A DNA stretch of 64,000 nt from Boswellia sacra. Taxonomy: Eukaryota > Streptophyta > Magnoliopsida > Sapindales > Burseraceae. The translations under genes were made by a program, and so were the position numbers. Location: contig SNVD02001389.1 in assembly GCA_013180625.2 (NCBI GenBank), positions 62,001 through 126,000 on the forward strand, written 5' to 3'. Every line of letters starts with the position of its first letter. The stretch's first letter is position 1. Below the pieces are notes generated by a model. The model was given only the letters and a program-made list of their open reading frames with translations. It was not told the DNA's origin and made no database searches. Of this stretch, positions 23,089-34,572 are shown in pieces.

Positions 23089-24905
23089 GAAAGCGTTTTT
23101 TAATATCAGGCATCATTAAGGAGTGACAAATCTCCGCTAGCTCGTAATAAATGACTGCAAAATTACTCTTGAAATAATTTGAAATGTTAAACATCTCACT
23201 GAGTGCCTCTTATTGTTGTGCAATTGATGCAGCTAATGTTAGTAGGCTTCTTGATTTGCACCAAATTTACTTTGCAGAATCCTTTTCTAGTTCACAGAGG
23301 TTTATTTTCATTGTCTTTTTGGCTATTAGGATACTTTTACTTGATTTTGATATTTCAATTTGATTCAGGGAAGAGAATTCAACTTGGGATGAATTTATTG
23401 AGTATCACTCCCAAAAAATGATGTATGATACAAGGATGGCAGAATGAGGTTCTCCTTAAGAGGGTATGGACAAAGCCTTAACATGTTTGCTTGAATAATT
23501 GTTGTAAGCTGATATTTGCTCTGTTTTCAGTTCTTGATTACTCAATTAGAAAGCACAAATTTGTTAATTATGATGCTTTATAACTGTTTTCTTTTTCATT
23601 TTTTTCTTTTTAGTCTTTCATAAATGGATTATGTTTTGTTTTTCATCTAAATCATGTAAGTTTCCTGTTAGATTCAGCCAATATACAATATTTCTTGTCT
23701 CATGGGAGTACCTTTCCGAATGGAACGCTGGTGGGAATGTAGATCTGGATTTGCCTAGAGGGTAAAGAAAAGATGGTAATCTAATGGGAAAAGGAGAATT
23801 CTAAAAGGTACATGATGAGTTGTTTGCGAACTTTCTTATACTGTTTCTATATTTATTACTACATGGAGGTGTTTTGATTGGAAGCTGATTCACTATCAGT
23901 TTCTTCTTCCCTATAAAATTCACGCGGATTTGCAAGATGAAACAAACAGATATGTATGCATACAAGTTGTTGTGTGAAGCAATGTTCAATATCAGGCACA
24001 AATGAAGGTGCAATATATTTCCTTTGAATTGCAGCAGCGATTTGCTACTTTGATGTCATATTTTGATTAGAGTCTTTAAGATTGTGCAAGCTGGCAGACC
24101 GTGGATTCTAGGCTCACGTATGACTGCACTAGGATAATGCTAGAAAGTAAGAGGAATTTTTAAGGGAAAAGCTTTTTACTATTTCCATGATTTTCTCTGC
24201 ATAGAATTATCCTGACTGGAAAATTATTCATTTAAGAATCTTCTTGCATTGAAAATTCTTGCAGATTTTTGAGCTCCTACAAAAGGATATGGATACTGGT
24301 TACTGTTTGAAAGCAATGTTTGATATCGGCCACCATGAAGGTGTGAACAAGCTCCTTTGACTCGTAACATTCTTGACCTTTGATGTCTTAAATTGAGTAG
24401 TTTCTAGCGTTTTAACATTGTTTTGTTGTCCTTGTTTTAGTCACCATTTCGAGGATGTATATTAGCCAAGTCTACGAGTTGCACTATCATATTAACCTAT
24501 GTTATAAATATATTCAGGAAAATCTACTGGATGACACTAAACCTATGATATTAAACTACCAGCTTTATTTGGGCAAATGCAAAACTTTCCATGAAGCTTT
24601 TGAAACAGAGAGCTCAACCTAATTAGAAGACAATAGGAACAACAGTCATGAAGAACTGTGCTTAATCAAAGAATCCCAATCGATGATGATTTCAAAGTAT
24701 TCTGTTTCATCTTAATTTTTCTGGACATGAGGTCTTTGGGAAATTTGGTAGTCATCCTTTGTACACTCTTTTTTCTTCTTCATTTGCCCCAAATGTGCTA
24801 TTCTTTCGATTTCAGGCTACTGAAAGTCAGTTAGATCGGTCCGTTTTAGCAAAATTATTCTTTGCAAAATTTGAGTTGTAATGCCACTGAACTCTTTTAC
24901 CATTA
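23089..24905. repeat. CACTA 1 interior: repeated exon-like units of unknown origin
   Basis: A motif 'gaaagc.wtgttyratatcrggc' with downstream similarity occurs near 23090, 23975 and 24311. At 24266-24346 it follows an AG acceptor and reads FELLQKDMDTGYCLKAMFDI, so it looks like a duplicated exon of an unrecognised gene. A second candidate near 23371-23437 reads WDEFIEYHSQKMMYDTRMAE after a CAG. Another repeated segment ('agaatcctt', 'cayagaggttt', 'gtctttttggc') near 23275 recurs at 35810. I cannot name the source. Confidence 0.45.
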
Positions 24906-25444
24906 AACTACAAGAAAAATAGGAATAGATGACAGAAACAAACGGTCATAAACGGGGGTGGATGATAGAAAATCAAAAAGTCGTCTATGTCACTGTCACT
25001 CATTCATGATAGAAAAAAAGTCTATCATAATTTTGTGATAGTTTTTACCTGTCATACGTCTGTCACACTAGGTAAATAATTTTATAATTGTATGATAGTT
25101 TTTACATGTCATACGTCTGTCACACTTGATTAAAAAATTTTGGCGGGAAATTAATTTGTAGTTTGAAATTTTTGGCGGAAAAAATGTTTTTTTATGGGAT
25201 TCCAATTTAATTTTGGCGCCAAAATTATTTGTTACTTTTTGGCGGGTAATTGATGTTGTTTGTGACAAAATACATGATTAGAATCTTCTATCACAATATT
25301 TAAATCTAATTGCATAGAATTGATTTTTTATTTAATTTATTCATTCTTGCAATTTAAATTCATGTACAAATTCAATATGAACTAAAATTAAAGTGCACAT
25401 CCAATTGAGTCCAAAAACATTTTATATTAATGACATGCACATAT

Positions 25445-27218
25445 TGTTGACCCAGGTATGGCAACCCAAGAGGGGGGGTGAATTGGGTTTTTATTTATCA
25501 AAACGGATTTAGAAAAATTTTCTTGAAAGATCAAAATTAGTTCACTCTTTCTTTGAAAATAAAGATGAAGAAGATGAAATTAGAATTTATCAAAGATGCA
25601 ATCAAAAGAATAATAATGATGAACAATCACAAGTACAAGTAAATGTAAAGAGGAAAGGGATAGAGAGAGTGCAAACTCAATTTACGTGGTTCGGCAAACC
25701 TTGCCTACGTCCACGGGCTCCTAGCTCCACGAGCTAAGCTTTCCACTAAGTTGTAGAAATCTTTACAACTTGCTTGATGAGCAACCTCACCAAGACTTTT
25801 TCTTCCAACTCTTGATAACACCACACCAAGAGTTCTTCTTGATGAACAACCTCACCAAGGCAACTTCCTTCAACTCTTGATAACACCACACCAAGAGTTC
25901 TTCTTGATGAACAACCTCACCAAGGCAACTTCCTTCAACTCTTGATAACACCACACCAAGAGTTCTTCTTGATGAACAACCTCACCAAGGAAAGAGTTCT
26001 CTCAAGGATATCTTTTATCCTTTACAAGAAGATCTCACTCTCACCACAATATAAGAACAAAGAAAATTTTTACAACAAAAGTACAACTCTCTTCAAAGAG
26101 TAGATAAAGAATATAAAAGCTCTATAAACTTGATATTTCTCTTGGCTTTTTTGCTTGATAAAATGCTTCTCTTGCACTTGTTGAATGCATGGGAGAATGG
26201 CTCCTTTTATAGGCAAATGAGATGAACTTAATCAAGTGAAGACACCATCTCCAAATTTTCTGCCCACCATAAAAACCGTAATCTTGTCTGCCATTTTTGT
26301 CAATGTTCCGTTTGAAATTTGAAAATCTGTAAAACATAAAAGATCTGCACATTTGAATAAGCTTTCCAACGCATCAAGAACCAAGTCATTTGGATATCTG
26401 TAGCTCAAGATATGGCCAAAACACCATTCGGTGCTCAAGTGACTTGATTTTTCTTCCATGTGTCTGTCCACTGACTTGAATGATAATTCTGTCAGCCTTC
26501 CATTTGAAATTTGAATTTCTTCAAAACATAAAAGATCTTCATATTTGAATAAGCTTTCCAAAACATTAAGAATCAAAGCATTTGGATATCTCTATCTTAA
26601 GATATGGCCAAAACACCATTCGGTGCTATGTGAGTTGATTTTTCTTCTCTGTGTCAGTCCACCGAATTGCATGTCAATTATGTCGGTCTTCCATTTGAAA
26701 TTTGAATTTCTTCAAAACATATGAAATGTGCCCATTAAGTCCTCTTTCCAATGCCAAGAATCAAGTCATTTTGATTTTTCTAGCTCAAGATATGTCCAAA
26801 AGAGTATTCGGTGCTCATGTCAGCTGCTTCCATTTGTCTTTCAACTTTGCATGATGATTTGGACAACCTTGCACTTAAAATTTGAATTTCTTTAAAACAT
26901 ATGAAATGTTATAAATTGAGTAAGTTTCCAAAGGCTCAAGAATCACATCATTTGGACATTTGTAGAGAAATATATGACCAATTGATTAGAACATTGCTCA
27001 TATATCACATTCCTTGAATCAAACCTTGTACTTAAACTTTGATGCCTTTAACATGTAGTCTTCTCCTTAGCTTCAACACTTCATTTTAATAAGCCTCTTC
27101 TTGATTTTAAATTATTTCAATGATCTTACTCTTGCACATAAATAAACATGTTAGTAAATCTCAATTAATCAATGTGTATTGTTATCATCAAAATTATCAT
27201 GTAGCCTTAGGGCTAACA
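25445..27218 (-). repeat. Copia C 3' LTR (left copy)
   Basis: On the + strand it starts TGTTGACCCAGG and ends GGGCTAACA; in element orientation TGTTAGCCC...GGGTCAACA. It contains the 65-bp tandem repeats listed separately and diverged direct repeats of a 'ccatttgaaatttgaatttcttcaaaacat' type segment (26300-26910). Confidence 0.93.
25806..26000. repeat. 65-bp tandem repeats in the Copia C LTR
   Basis: Three units starting at 25806, 25871 and 25936, each beginning CAACTCTTGATAACACC. The same array lies at 29818-30013 in the other LTR. Confidence 0.9.
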
Positions 27219-27521
27219 ATCTCCCCCTTTTTGATGATGACAAACCATTGATTGCTTTAAAATAATATCTAAATCAAGAATGAAAATAAAATCAAGAATA
27301 AATAAAAATTTGGCACTTGTTATGAATATAAGCAATCCAACCATTTCTCCCCCTTTTGTTATCATCAAAAAGATATAATCAAATTAATTACTCCCCCTAA
27401 ATATATTCTCCCCCTTAACATATGCTACCATTTAAAGATTATCATATAAAAGAAAAATTAAGACATATCCAACATAACTACTTCTCTTCTTATTATGCAA
27501 AATATATCTTGACTAAGGGGT
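27219..27521 (-). other. Copia C polypurine tracts and 3' untranslated region
   Basis: On the minus strand several AAAGGGGGAGA-type tracts occur (27224-27233, 27345-27355, 27391-27398, 27409-27418). The one touching the LTR is the expected plus-strand primer; the upstream ones are extra copies, a feature of SIRE/Maximus-like Copia elements. Confidence 0.7.
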
Positions 27522-29402
27522 TTAGTCATATTTAGGTCTAGAGACTAATTCCCAAACTTGATTTCTCTCAAAATGGTTCAATTCTTCTTGCATAGCCAAA
27601 ATCCAACTTTCCTCATTTTTGGCTTTTTTAAAAGTTTTTGGTTCAAATTGAGAGACAAATGCAAAATAATTACAAAAGTTCTTAAAAGAAGATCTAGTTT
27701 TCATACCTTGTGATGGTTCACCAATAATGAGATCTTTAGGGTGAGCTTTTCCATACCTCCATTCCTTTGGTAATTCTTGGGAAGAATCATTTAGTTCCTC
27801 AAGCTTTTCTTGTTGAAGTTGTAATTCATCTTGGCTCTTTTCATCAAGCCTTGATTCTTTGATTTGCCCTTCTATCTCAACAATATCATCATCTAAATTC
27901 TTTGAAGAAATAACATTAGTTTCATCAAATTCAACATGCATAGATTCTTCAATAGTAAGAGTCTTTTTGTTAAAAACTCTATATGCTTTACTATGGTTGG
28001 AGTAGCCAACAAAAATTCCAACATCGGCTTTTGCATCAAATTTTCCAAGGTTATCCTTAGTGTTTAAAATAAAACATTTACATCCAAAAACTTTAAAAAA
28101 TCCAATGTTGGGTTTTCTTCCTTTCCAAAGTTCATAAGGAGTTTTCTTTATTAAAGCTCTAATATGGACTCTATTGATTATAAAGCATGCGGTATTAACG
28201 GCTTCGGCCCAAAAATATTTTGGCAAATTATTTTCTAGTAACATGGTCCTAGCCATTTCTTGGATAGTCCTATTTTTCCTCTCAACAACACCATTTTGTT
28301 GTGGAGTTCTAGGTGCGGAAAAATTTTTTGTGCTTTTTGTAAAACTATCAACAATATTTCTTAAATCATTATTTTCCTTTTTCAAAATAACATTTTCTTT
28401 CTCTAATTTATCAAAATCCTTTTGTTTTAAAATCTCATTTTCAGTTTTTAAAAAATGTATTTGACTTTCCAAACTTTCAAAATCTTTTTGCTTTAAAATT
28501 TCATTTTCATTTTCTAAAGCTTCATTTATTTCTACCAACTCTTCTAATTGAGATAACATGATTTTTGACTTCTTTTTGAAAGCATTGATTTTTGAATTTT
28601 GTTTATCAACTTGCACATGTAAATTTTGGAATGCTTCAAGTAATTCATCATATGAAAGCTTAGGATCATGGTTTAGAATACTTATCTCATTTTCTCTTAA
28701 AGCCATGAAGCACATGTTTGCCATTTTGCAATCTTCTTCTTCATTCTTCTTCAAAGTGATTTCATGAATCATGAGAGAACCCATAAGTTCTTCTAATGGT
28801 AGTTTGGTGAGGTCCTTTGCTTCTTGAATTGCCGTCACCTTTGGCTCCCAAGATTTTGGTAGACACCTAAGAATCTTTCTCACCATTTCAATATTAGAAT
28901 AAGATTTACCGAGAGATTTCAAACTATTAATAATATCCGTAAATCTAGTAAACATTCTAGAAATTGATTCATTCGATTTCATCTTAAAAAGCTCATAACT
29001 ATGAACTAGCATACTAATTTTAGATTCTTTAACTTGACTAGTTCCTTCATGAGTTACTTCAAGTGTGTGCCATATTTCTTGTGCCGTAGAACAAGTAGAT
29101 ATTCTATTAAACTCATTTCTATCTAGAGCACAATACAACACATTCATAGCTTTAGCATTCAAACTCAATTTCTTTTTATCATCTTCACTAAACTCTTTAG
29201 GTTCTTTAAGCATGCTTTCTCCATTTTCAATTTTGGTAGGAACAAAAGGTCCTTCCAAAACAATAGACCACAAATCATAATCAAAAGATTTCAAGAAAAT
29301 ACTCATTCTAGTTTTCCAATAAGAGTAATCACTTCCATTAAAAAATGGAGGTCTAGAGATAGAAAGTCCCTCAACATATGAAGTTGAATTAAAAGTTGCC
29401 AT
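27522..29402 (-). CDS. Copia C gag-integrase fusion ORF, 626 aa, no RT
   Basis: Uninterrupted ORF starting MATFNSTSYVEG. Residues 1-225: Copia gag (YSYWKTRMSIFLKS, EIWHTLEVTHEG, KILRCLPKSWEPKVTAIQEA). Residues about 245-350: coiled coil with repeated ENEILKQKDF. At about residue 357 it jumps into integrase: SAPRTPQQNGVVERKN holds the last Glu of the DDE triad, then FWAEAVNTACFIINR and KVFGCKCF. Residues about 500-626 are the linker and only the first RT residues (WILAMQEELNHFERNQVWEL). Zinc knuckle, protease, integrase core D residues, RT and RNase H are absent. The protein could still build particles while enzymes come from relatives, which is inference. Confidence 0.92.
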   Translation of the reverse strand: MATFNSTSYVEGLSISRPPFFNGSDYSYWKTRMSIFLKSFDYDLWSIVLEGPFVPTKIENGESMLKEPKEFSEDDKKKLSLNAKAMNVLYCALDRNEFNRISTCSTAQEIWHTLEVTHEGTSQVKESKISMLVHSYELFKMKSNESISRMFTRFTDIINSLKSLGKSYSNIEMVRKILRCLPKSWEPKVTAIQEAKDLTKLPLEELMGSLMIHEITLKKNEEEDCKMANMCFMALRENEISILNHDPKLSYDELLEAFQNLHVQVDKQNSKINAFKKKSKIMLSQLEELVEINEALENENEILKQKDFESLESQIHFLKTENEILKQKDFDKLEKENVILKKENNDLRNIVDSFTKSTKNFSAPRTPQQNGVVERKNRTIQEMARTMLLENNLPKYFWAEAVNTACFIINRVHIRALIKKTPYELWKGRKPNIGFFKVFGCKCFILNTKDNLGKFDAKADVGIFVGYSNHSKAYRVFNKKTLTIEESMHVEFDETNVISSKNLDDDIVEIEGQIKESRLDEKSQDELQLQQEKLEELNDSSQELPKEWRYGKAHPKDLIIGEPSQGMKTRSSFKNFCNYFAFVSQFEPKTFKKAKNEESWILAMQEELNHFERNQVWELVSRPKYD

Positions 29403-29444
29403 AGCTCAAAATCGGTTAAGATTTAAAAAAAAATGAGCAACCTT

Positions 29445-29456
29445 GCTCTGATACCA
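29445..29456 (-). other. Copia C primer-binding site
   Basis: Reverse complement reads TGGTATCAGAGC, the canonical initiator-Met-tRNA site, two bases from the 5' LTR. Confidence 0.93.
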
Positions 29457-29458
29457 CT

Positions 29459-31228
29459 TGTTGACCCAGGTATGGCAACCCAAGAGGGGGGGTGAATTGG
29501 GTTTTTATTTATCAAAACGGATTTAGAAAACTTTTCTTGAAAGATCAAAATTAGTTCACTCTTTCTTTGAGAAAAAAGGTGAAGAAGATGAAATTAGAAT
29601 TTATCAAAGATGCACAAAAGAATAATAATGATGAACAATCACAAGTGCAAGTAAATGTAAAGAGGAAAGGGATAGAGAGAGTGCAAACTCAATTTACGTG
29701 GTTCGGCAAACCTTGCCTACGTCCACGGGCTCCTAGCTCCACGAGCTAAGCTTTCCACTAAGTTGTAGAAATCTTTACAACTTGCTTGATGAGCAACCTC
29801 ACCAAGACTTTTTCTTCCAACTCTTGATAACACCACACCAAGAGTTCTTCTTGATGAACAACCTCACCAAGGCAACTTCCTTCAACCCTTGATAACACCA
29901 CACCAAGAGTTCTTCTTGATGAACAACCTCACCAAGGCAACTTCCTTCAACTCTTGATAACACCACACCAAGAGTTCTTCTTGATGAACAACCTCACCAA
30001 GGAAAGAGTTCTCTCAAGGATAACTTTTATCCTTTACAAGAAGATCTCACTCTCACCACAATACAAGAACAAAGAAAAGTTTTTACAACAAAAGTACAAC
30101 TCTCTTCAAAGAGTGATAAAGAATATAAAAGCTCTATAGACTTGATATTTCTCTTGGTTTTTTGCTTGATAAATGCTTCTCTTGCCCTTTTTGAATGCAT
30201 GGGAGAATGGCTCCTTTTATAGGCAAATGAGATGAACTTAATCAAGTGAAGACACCATCTCCAAATTTTCTGCCACCATAAAAACTGTAATCTTGTCTGC
30301 CATTTTTGTCAATGTTCGTTTGAAATTTGAAAATCTGTAAAACATAAAAGATCTGCACATTTGAATAAGCTTTCCAACGCATCAAGAACCAAGTCATTTG
30401 GATATCTGTAGCTCAAGATATGGCCAAAACACCATTCGGTGCTCAAGTGACTTGATTTTTCTTCCATGTGTCTGTCCACTGATTGAATGATAATTCTGTC
30501 AGCCTTCCATTTGAAATTTGAATTTCTTCAAAACATAAAAGATCTTCATATTTGAATAAGCTTTCCAAAACATTAAGAATCAAAGCAATTGGATATCTCT
30601 ATCTTAAGATATGGCCAAAACACCATTCGGTGCTTATGTGAGTTGATTTTTCTTCTCTGTGTCAGTCCACCGAATTGCATGTCAATTATGTCGGCTTCCA
30701 TTTGAAATTTGAATTTCTTCAAAACATATGAAATGTGCCCCATTAAGTCATCTTTCTAATGCCGCAAGAATCAAGTCATTTTGATTTTTCTAGCTCAAGA
30801 TATACGTCCAAAAGAGTATTCAGTGCTCATGTCAGCTGCTTCCATTTGTCTTTCAACTTGCATGATGATTTGGACGATCTTGCACTTAAAATTTGAATTT
30901 CTTTAAAACATATGAAATGTTATAAATTGAGTAAGCTTTCCAAAGGCTCAAGAATCATTATTTGGACATTTGTAGAGAAATATATGACCAATTGATAGAA
31001 CATTGCTCATATATCACATTCCTTGAATCAAACCTTGTACTTAAACTTTGATGCCTTTAACATGTAGTCTTCTCCGAAGCTTCAACACTTCATTTTAATA
31101 AACCCCTTCTTGATTTTATAATTATTTTAATAATCTTATTCTTGCACATAAATAAATATATTAGTAAATCTCAATGAATCAATGTGTATTGTTATCATCA
31201 AAATTATCATGTAGTCTTAGGGCTAACA
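29459..31228 (-). repeat. Copia C 5' LTR (right copy)
   Basis: Near-identical to 25445-27218 with scattered single-base changes and 1-2 bp indels. Contains the second 65-bp repeat array (units from 29818, 29883 and 29948). Confidence 0.93.
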
Positions 31229-31489
31229 CATATCAATATAGAGAACAAATTCCATAGATCAAGAATACCATTACCCATACATAAGTTAAACCATTCTATC
31301 AACAACAAATTATGACTATAATTCAAATCCAAAATAACAACAAATTCAGCCCACCAAATTAAATTTGGAGTTCACAAGGCAAATTACAGCAAACCAGGAG
31401 GCAAGAGCAATATCAACAAAAATTCCTCCTGTTTCGTTAGCAATATCAACAGCATACATATTCTTTCATTGTCAACTAATACCCAGCAA

Positions 31490-31880
31490 AAGTCCCAATA
31501 TCATTAGCAAAATTGTCAACCAAACTCCTCCCAAAACCAACAAAACTCCTCCTAATATCATCAACCAAAATCCTCCCAAAACTCTTCCCATTCCTAGCAA
31601 AACTCCTCCTTATATCATCAGCAAATTGTCAGCCAAAATCCTCCCAAAAATCTTCCCAAAACCAACAAAACTCCTCCTAATATCAGCAGCCAAAATTCTC
31701 CCAAAACTCTTCTCATACCCAGCAAAACTCCTCCTTATATCATCAGCAAATTGTCAGGCAAACTCCTCCCAAAAATCTTCCCAAAACCAGCAAAACTCCT
31801 CCTAATATCAGCAGCCAAAATCCTCCCAAAACTCTTCCCATACCCAGACTCCTCCCATTCTTAGCAAAACTCCTCACATT
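31490..31880. repeat. Minisatellite in CACTA 2 (about 125-bp period)
   Basis: Repeating 'actcctccttatatcatcag' and 'ccaaaatcctcccaaaa' phrases; equivalent points at 31604 and 31729 give a period near 125 bp, itself built of shorter 'caaaactcctcc' pieces. An open frame across it is a by-product of the repeat. Confidence 0.75.
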
Positions 31881-31889
31881 CTCAGCAAA

Positions 31890-32888
31890 ACACCCAACAA
31901 AACTCCCAAGTCCAACAATAACTCAAATATGCGCAACACACACAAATGAAAATACCTAAGAATATTACTAAAAAGAATTGTCTATTAAAGTAAGACTCCA
32001 AGTTTTAGATGTATTGCAACAATTACAATTTCACATTGCAACTTAAAATTTGACTAATTATAAAACATAAGAAGTAATAACAAGGTTGATCACATTTATA
32101 CTAACCATTTTGTTGATGCAATAATGATTTCAGAACAATGGTTAGAACCGAAAATGAAAATAGCACAAGAATGAGTTAACTTCAGAACCTGATAAAACAA
32201 ATGAAAATAGCACAAGAAAGAGTTAACTTCAGAACCGAAATTTCACATGAGCAAAGCCCAATATTCGCTTACTAGAAACAATTATCACAAGTACTCTATA
32301 TACGAGTAATAAAATGTAGTTGTTTGACATACACACTTGTATAAGCACAACTCTTCACAATAGCATGAGTGTCACCAATGAAAGATACTTTCTTCTGGAA
32401 ACATTTACCATAACTATTCTACATATGCATTCTAATAGCATAGTTGTTTGACATACACAACTACCCTGTAAGAGTAAAAATGACAAAGCACAACTCTTCA
32501 CATGAACATGAGTGCAACCAGTAAAATGAGTCAGTGACCTACATCCCAATGGTAGTAATCATTCCAACAGCAGATTATAGATCTCTCCGTCAGTGAAAAA
32601 GGCAAGATAAAATTTTTTCCAAACATCATGCAAGCAGAAAGCCAATGGCAACCGTATAAGTCTCAGTTGCACGCTAGGAGTTTACCATTGCAATTGCTTG
32701 CTCTAAAATCAAGACAAAAGTACACCATTTTCATTCCAAATCAACTTAAAGGGTTAAACTTACCAAAGTAAAAATAACCATTCATGCATCCAACTCAAAG
32801 ATAATCAAGGTGCAAGAGTGTTCCAACGCATTATATTCATACAAGGATCAGAAACTCAGATAGACATTCAACTTAAGAGATGACTTAC
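31890..32888. other. CACTA 2 interior without recognised coding
   Basis: Contains two related segments with 'gcacaactcttcacawwagcatgagtg' (near 32346 and 32490), but no gene. It may be 3' sequence of the captured CCCH gene. Confidence 0.4.
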
Positions 32889-33203
32889 TGACCATGTAAG
32901 TGTTCTAACCCGCTGCAGGAACAATGCCTTGAGAAGGAGAGACAATAACAGGCATGTAGCTTTGTGATCCTGTAAACGAGGGCCAGATATATATGGTGCC
33001 CTTGGTAATGACCATGTTGGAATGCCACCTGCATAAGGCAGACCTGATGAAGGCAGAACTGACAACCCCATAGCTCCAAATGCAGCGGTTCCAGTCATAG
33101 GTAAACCATTTCCATGCGAAGCAGGCTGGGGATGATGAAACTTGCAAGCAACTCCAAACTTGCAAGATCCAGTCCGCATGTAATAAGGACATGATTTTTC
33201 ATC
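32889..33203 (-). pseudogene. Captured CCCH zinc-finger gene, 3' exon
   Basis: Minus-strand exon after a TTTTTAG acceptor. It reads [20 protein letters not shown], a CX8CX5CX3H zinc finger, then a Gly/Pro/Ser-rich tail ([30 protein letters not shown]). A one-base shift follows; [18 protein letters not shown] is in the new frame, then TAG where the family has Trp, then a GTAAGT donor. The pattern is that of plant ZFN-type CCCH proteins, which bind nucleic acid. It sits inside CACTA 2. Confidence 0.85.
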
Positions 33204-33343
33204 CTAAAAAGAATATTCATAATTTAAAACTGTCCGACCATTTCATATCCATCCAAGCATGCAACCTTTCGCTATTTTCAAATGCTAATTAGAGGGGGGA
33301 AGGAGGCAAAAACTTGTATTGGAATCCAGTGGGAAATAAGCAC

Positions 33344-33460
33344 CTGACGTATTGGAAGACCTAGCATGTTGAATGAGACTAGTCCGGCACCATTCCTGTC
33401 CTTTGGATGATGATATTTACATGTTGATCCATATTTGCAGGTCCCTGTCTTTAAATAATA
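33344..33460 (-). pseudogene. Captured CCCH zinc-finger gene, middle exon
   Basis: Bounded by a CTGCAG acceptor and a GTGCTT donor. Reads [20 protein letters not shown], the Cys/His half of a second finger, then [18 protein letters not shown], the usual linker between two fingers of this family. Open throughout. Confidence 0.83.
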
Positions 33461-34365
33461 CTGCAGTGCATGCCAAGAGGCAGAGACCCACGGATTAGAA
33501 AGGTTATAACTTATAAGGCATATCATTTAAAACATACATGATGGTTAACAACCAATATTACACAGAGGAACTCCCTAGTATCAAAAATTTAATCTCAGAG
33601 CCTGGCATCAACCTCCTTTTAAAAGTAGCAAATGGCTGTGCGGCAGATCAAACAAACTTAAGCAACATAAAATCCAAAATCCAAAGAAAGGCATGCAAAA
33701 GTACATAAATAATATAGTCCCATCTGGGTCAACCACTTGGCAAATCCTTATTTAGTAATCAACTGACAAATTATAGAGGTCACAACAAGAAGATCCTTGA
33801 ATTGATCTATCTTGGTAAACAATAAGCAGAACAAAGAAATGAAACATGTTCTTTTGTTTAATCACAAAAAAAGGAAAAAAAAAGAAAAGAAAGGAAGTCA
33901 ACTGTTCAGAACTAAAATATACTAATTGATGAAATTTCCAGAGGAACTTAGACTACCATCCCAAATTAGTATGATAAGAAAGGATGAATACCAGTAACAG
34001 GCAGAGATTTCTCATAAACATTATACCAGCATGAAGTAAAATTAACTACTATAAGAAATTATAACAAAATCTATCAAATTGATTCACATGCAGATCATTA
34101 TCCAGAGTGCATTTTCCATTTCATTTAAATGATACTCTCACGTATGCAAATATCTTCATAAAAAGGATTCTAAAATTCAAATAAACCATAGTATTATCCA
34201 TTTGTCTTTATTAACAACATGATCCCATCTCTGAGTACAAACAGCATATTCCTTACTCAAATTTTCAGTACAAATGCAATAATAACATATAACAGCAGAT
34301 GATATAAACATCCAGCAATCTGATAATCTTAAGAAAGAGACAATTGTAATTGTACCCCACAGTCA

Positions 34366-34409
34366 GGTTGCCCAACTCGCTCTGGTAATTCTTCTCCATA
34401 TTGAGTAAC
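34366..34409 (-). pseudogene. Captured CCCH zinc-finger gene, short upstream exon
   Basis: Between a GTACAG acceptor and a GTACAA donor on the minus strand the frame reads GEELPERVGQPDC, matching the 'PERxGQPxC' link that precedes the YYLKTG finger in ZFN-type proteins. The DC supplies the first Cys of that finger. Confidence 0.7.
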
Positions 34410-34572
34410 CTGTACAGATAACTATTTATTTTTCTAGTATTAAAACATGGATTATTAATCACAAGTGTCACCAACATCATCATTACAAAAAAAAAAAAAA
34501 AACGAAAACCCCTCTTTTAACTTTTGCAATGTGAAATTAACAAAATCTCCTCTCTTTTCTATTTGTTCATCA

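Larger units (their letters stand above)
25445..31228 (-). mobile_element. Copia C: young, RT-less Copia element
   Basis: LTRs at 25445-27218 and 29459-31228, flanked by a perfect 5-bp target duplication CATAT (25440-25444 and 31229-31233). It is transcribed on the minus strand: primer-binding site next to the right LTR, polypurine tract next to the left one. The internal region (about 2.24 kb) holds one long ORF with gag and part of integrase but no protease, RT or RNase H. The LTRs differ by only a few percent by eye, so it is the youngest LTR element in the window with two LTRs. Confidence 0.95.

Noticed and set aside
26232..26576. 114-codon minus-strand frame in the Copia C LTR
   Set aside because: It lies in diverged LTR direct repeats and is not kept open in the other LTR.
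28174..29280. Plus-strand open frames opposite the Copia C ORF
   Set aside because: Antisense shadows of the 626-codon gag-integrase frame.
29811..30013. 65-bp repeats as a CRISPR-like array
   Set aside because: The units are contiguous without spacers, lie inside an LTR in both copies, and the DNA is plant.
31365..31805. 146-codon Pro/Lys/Ile-rich open frame
   Set aside because: It is a by-product of the 125-bp minisatellite; no start context, domain or family support.
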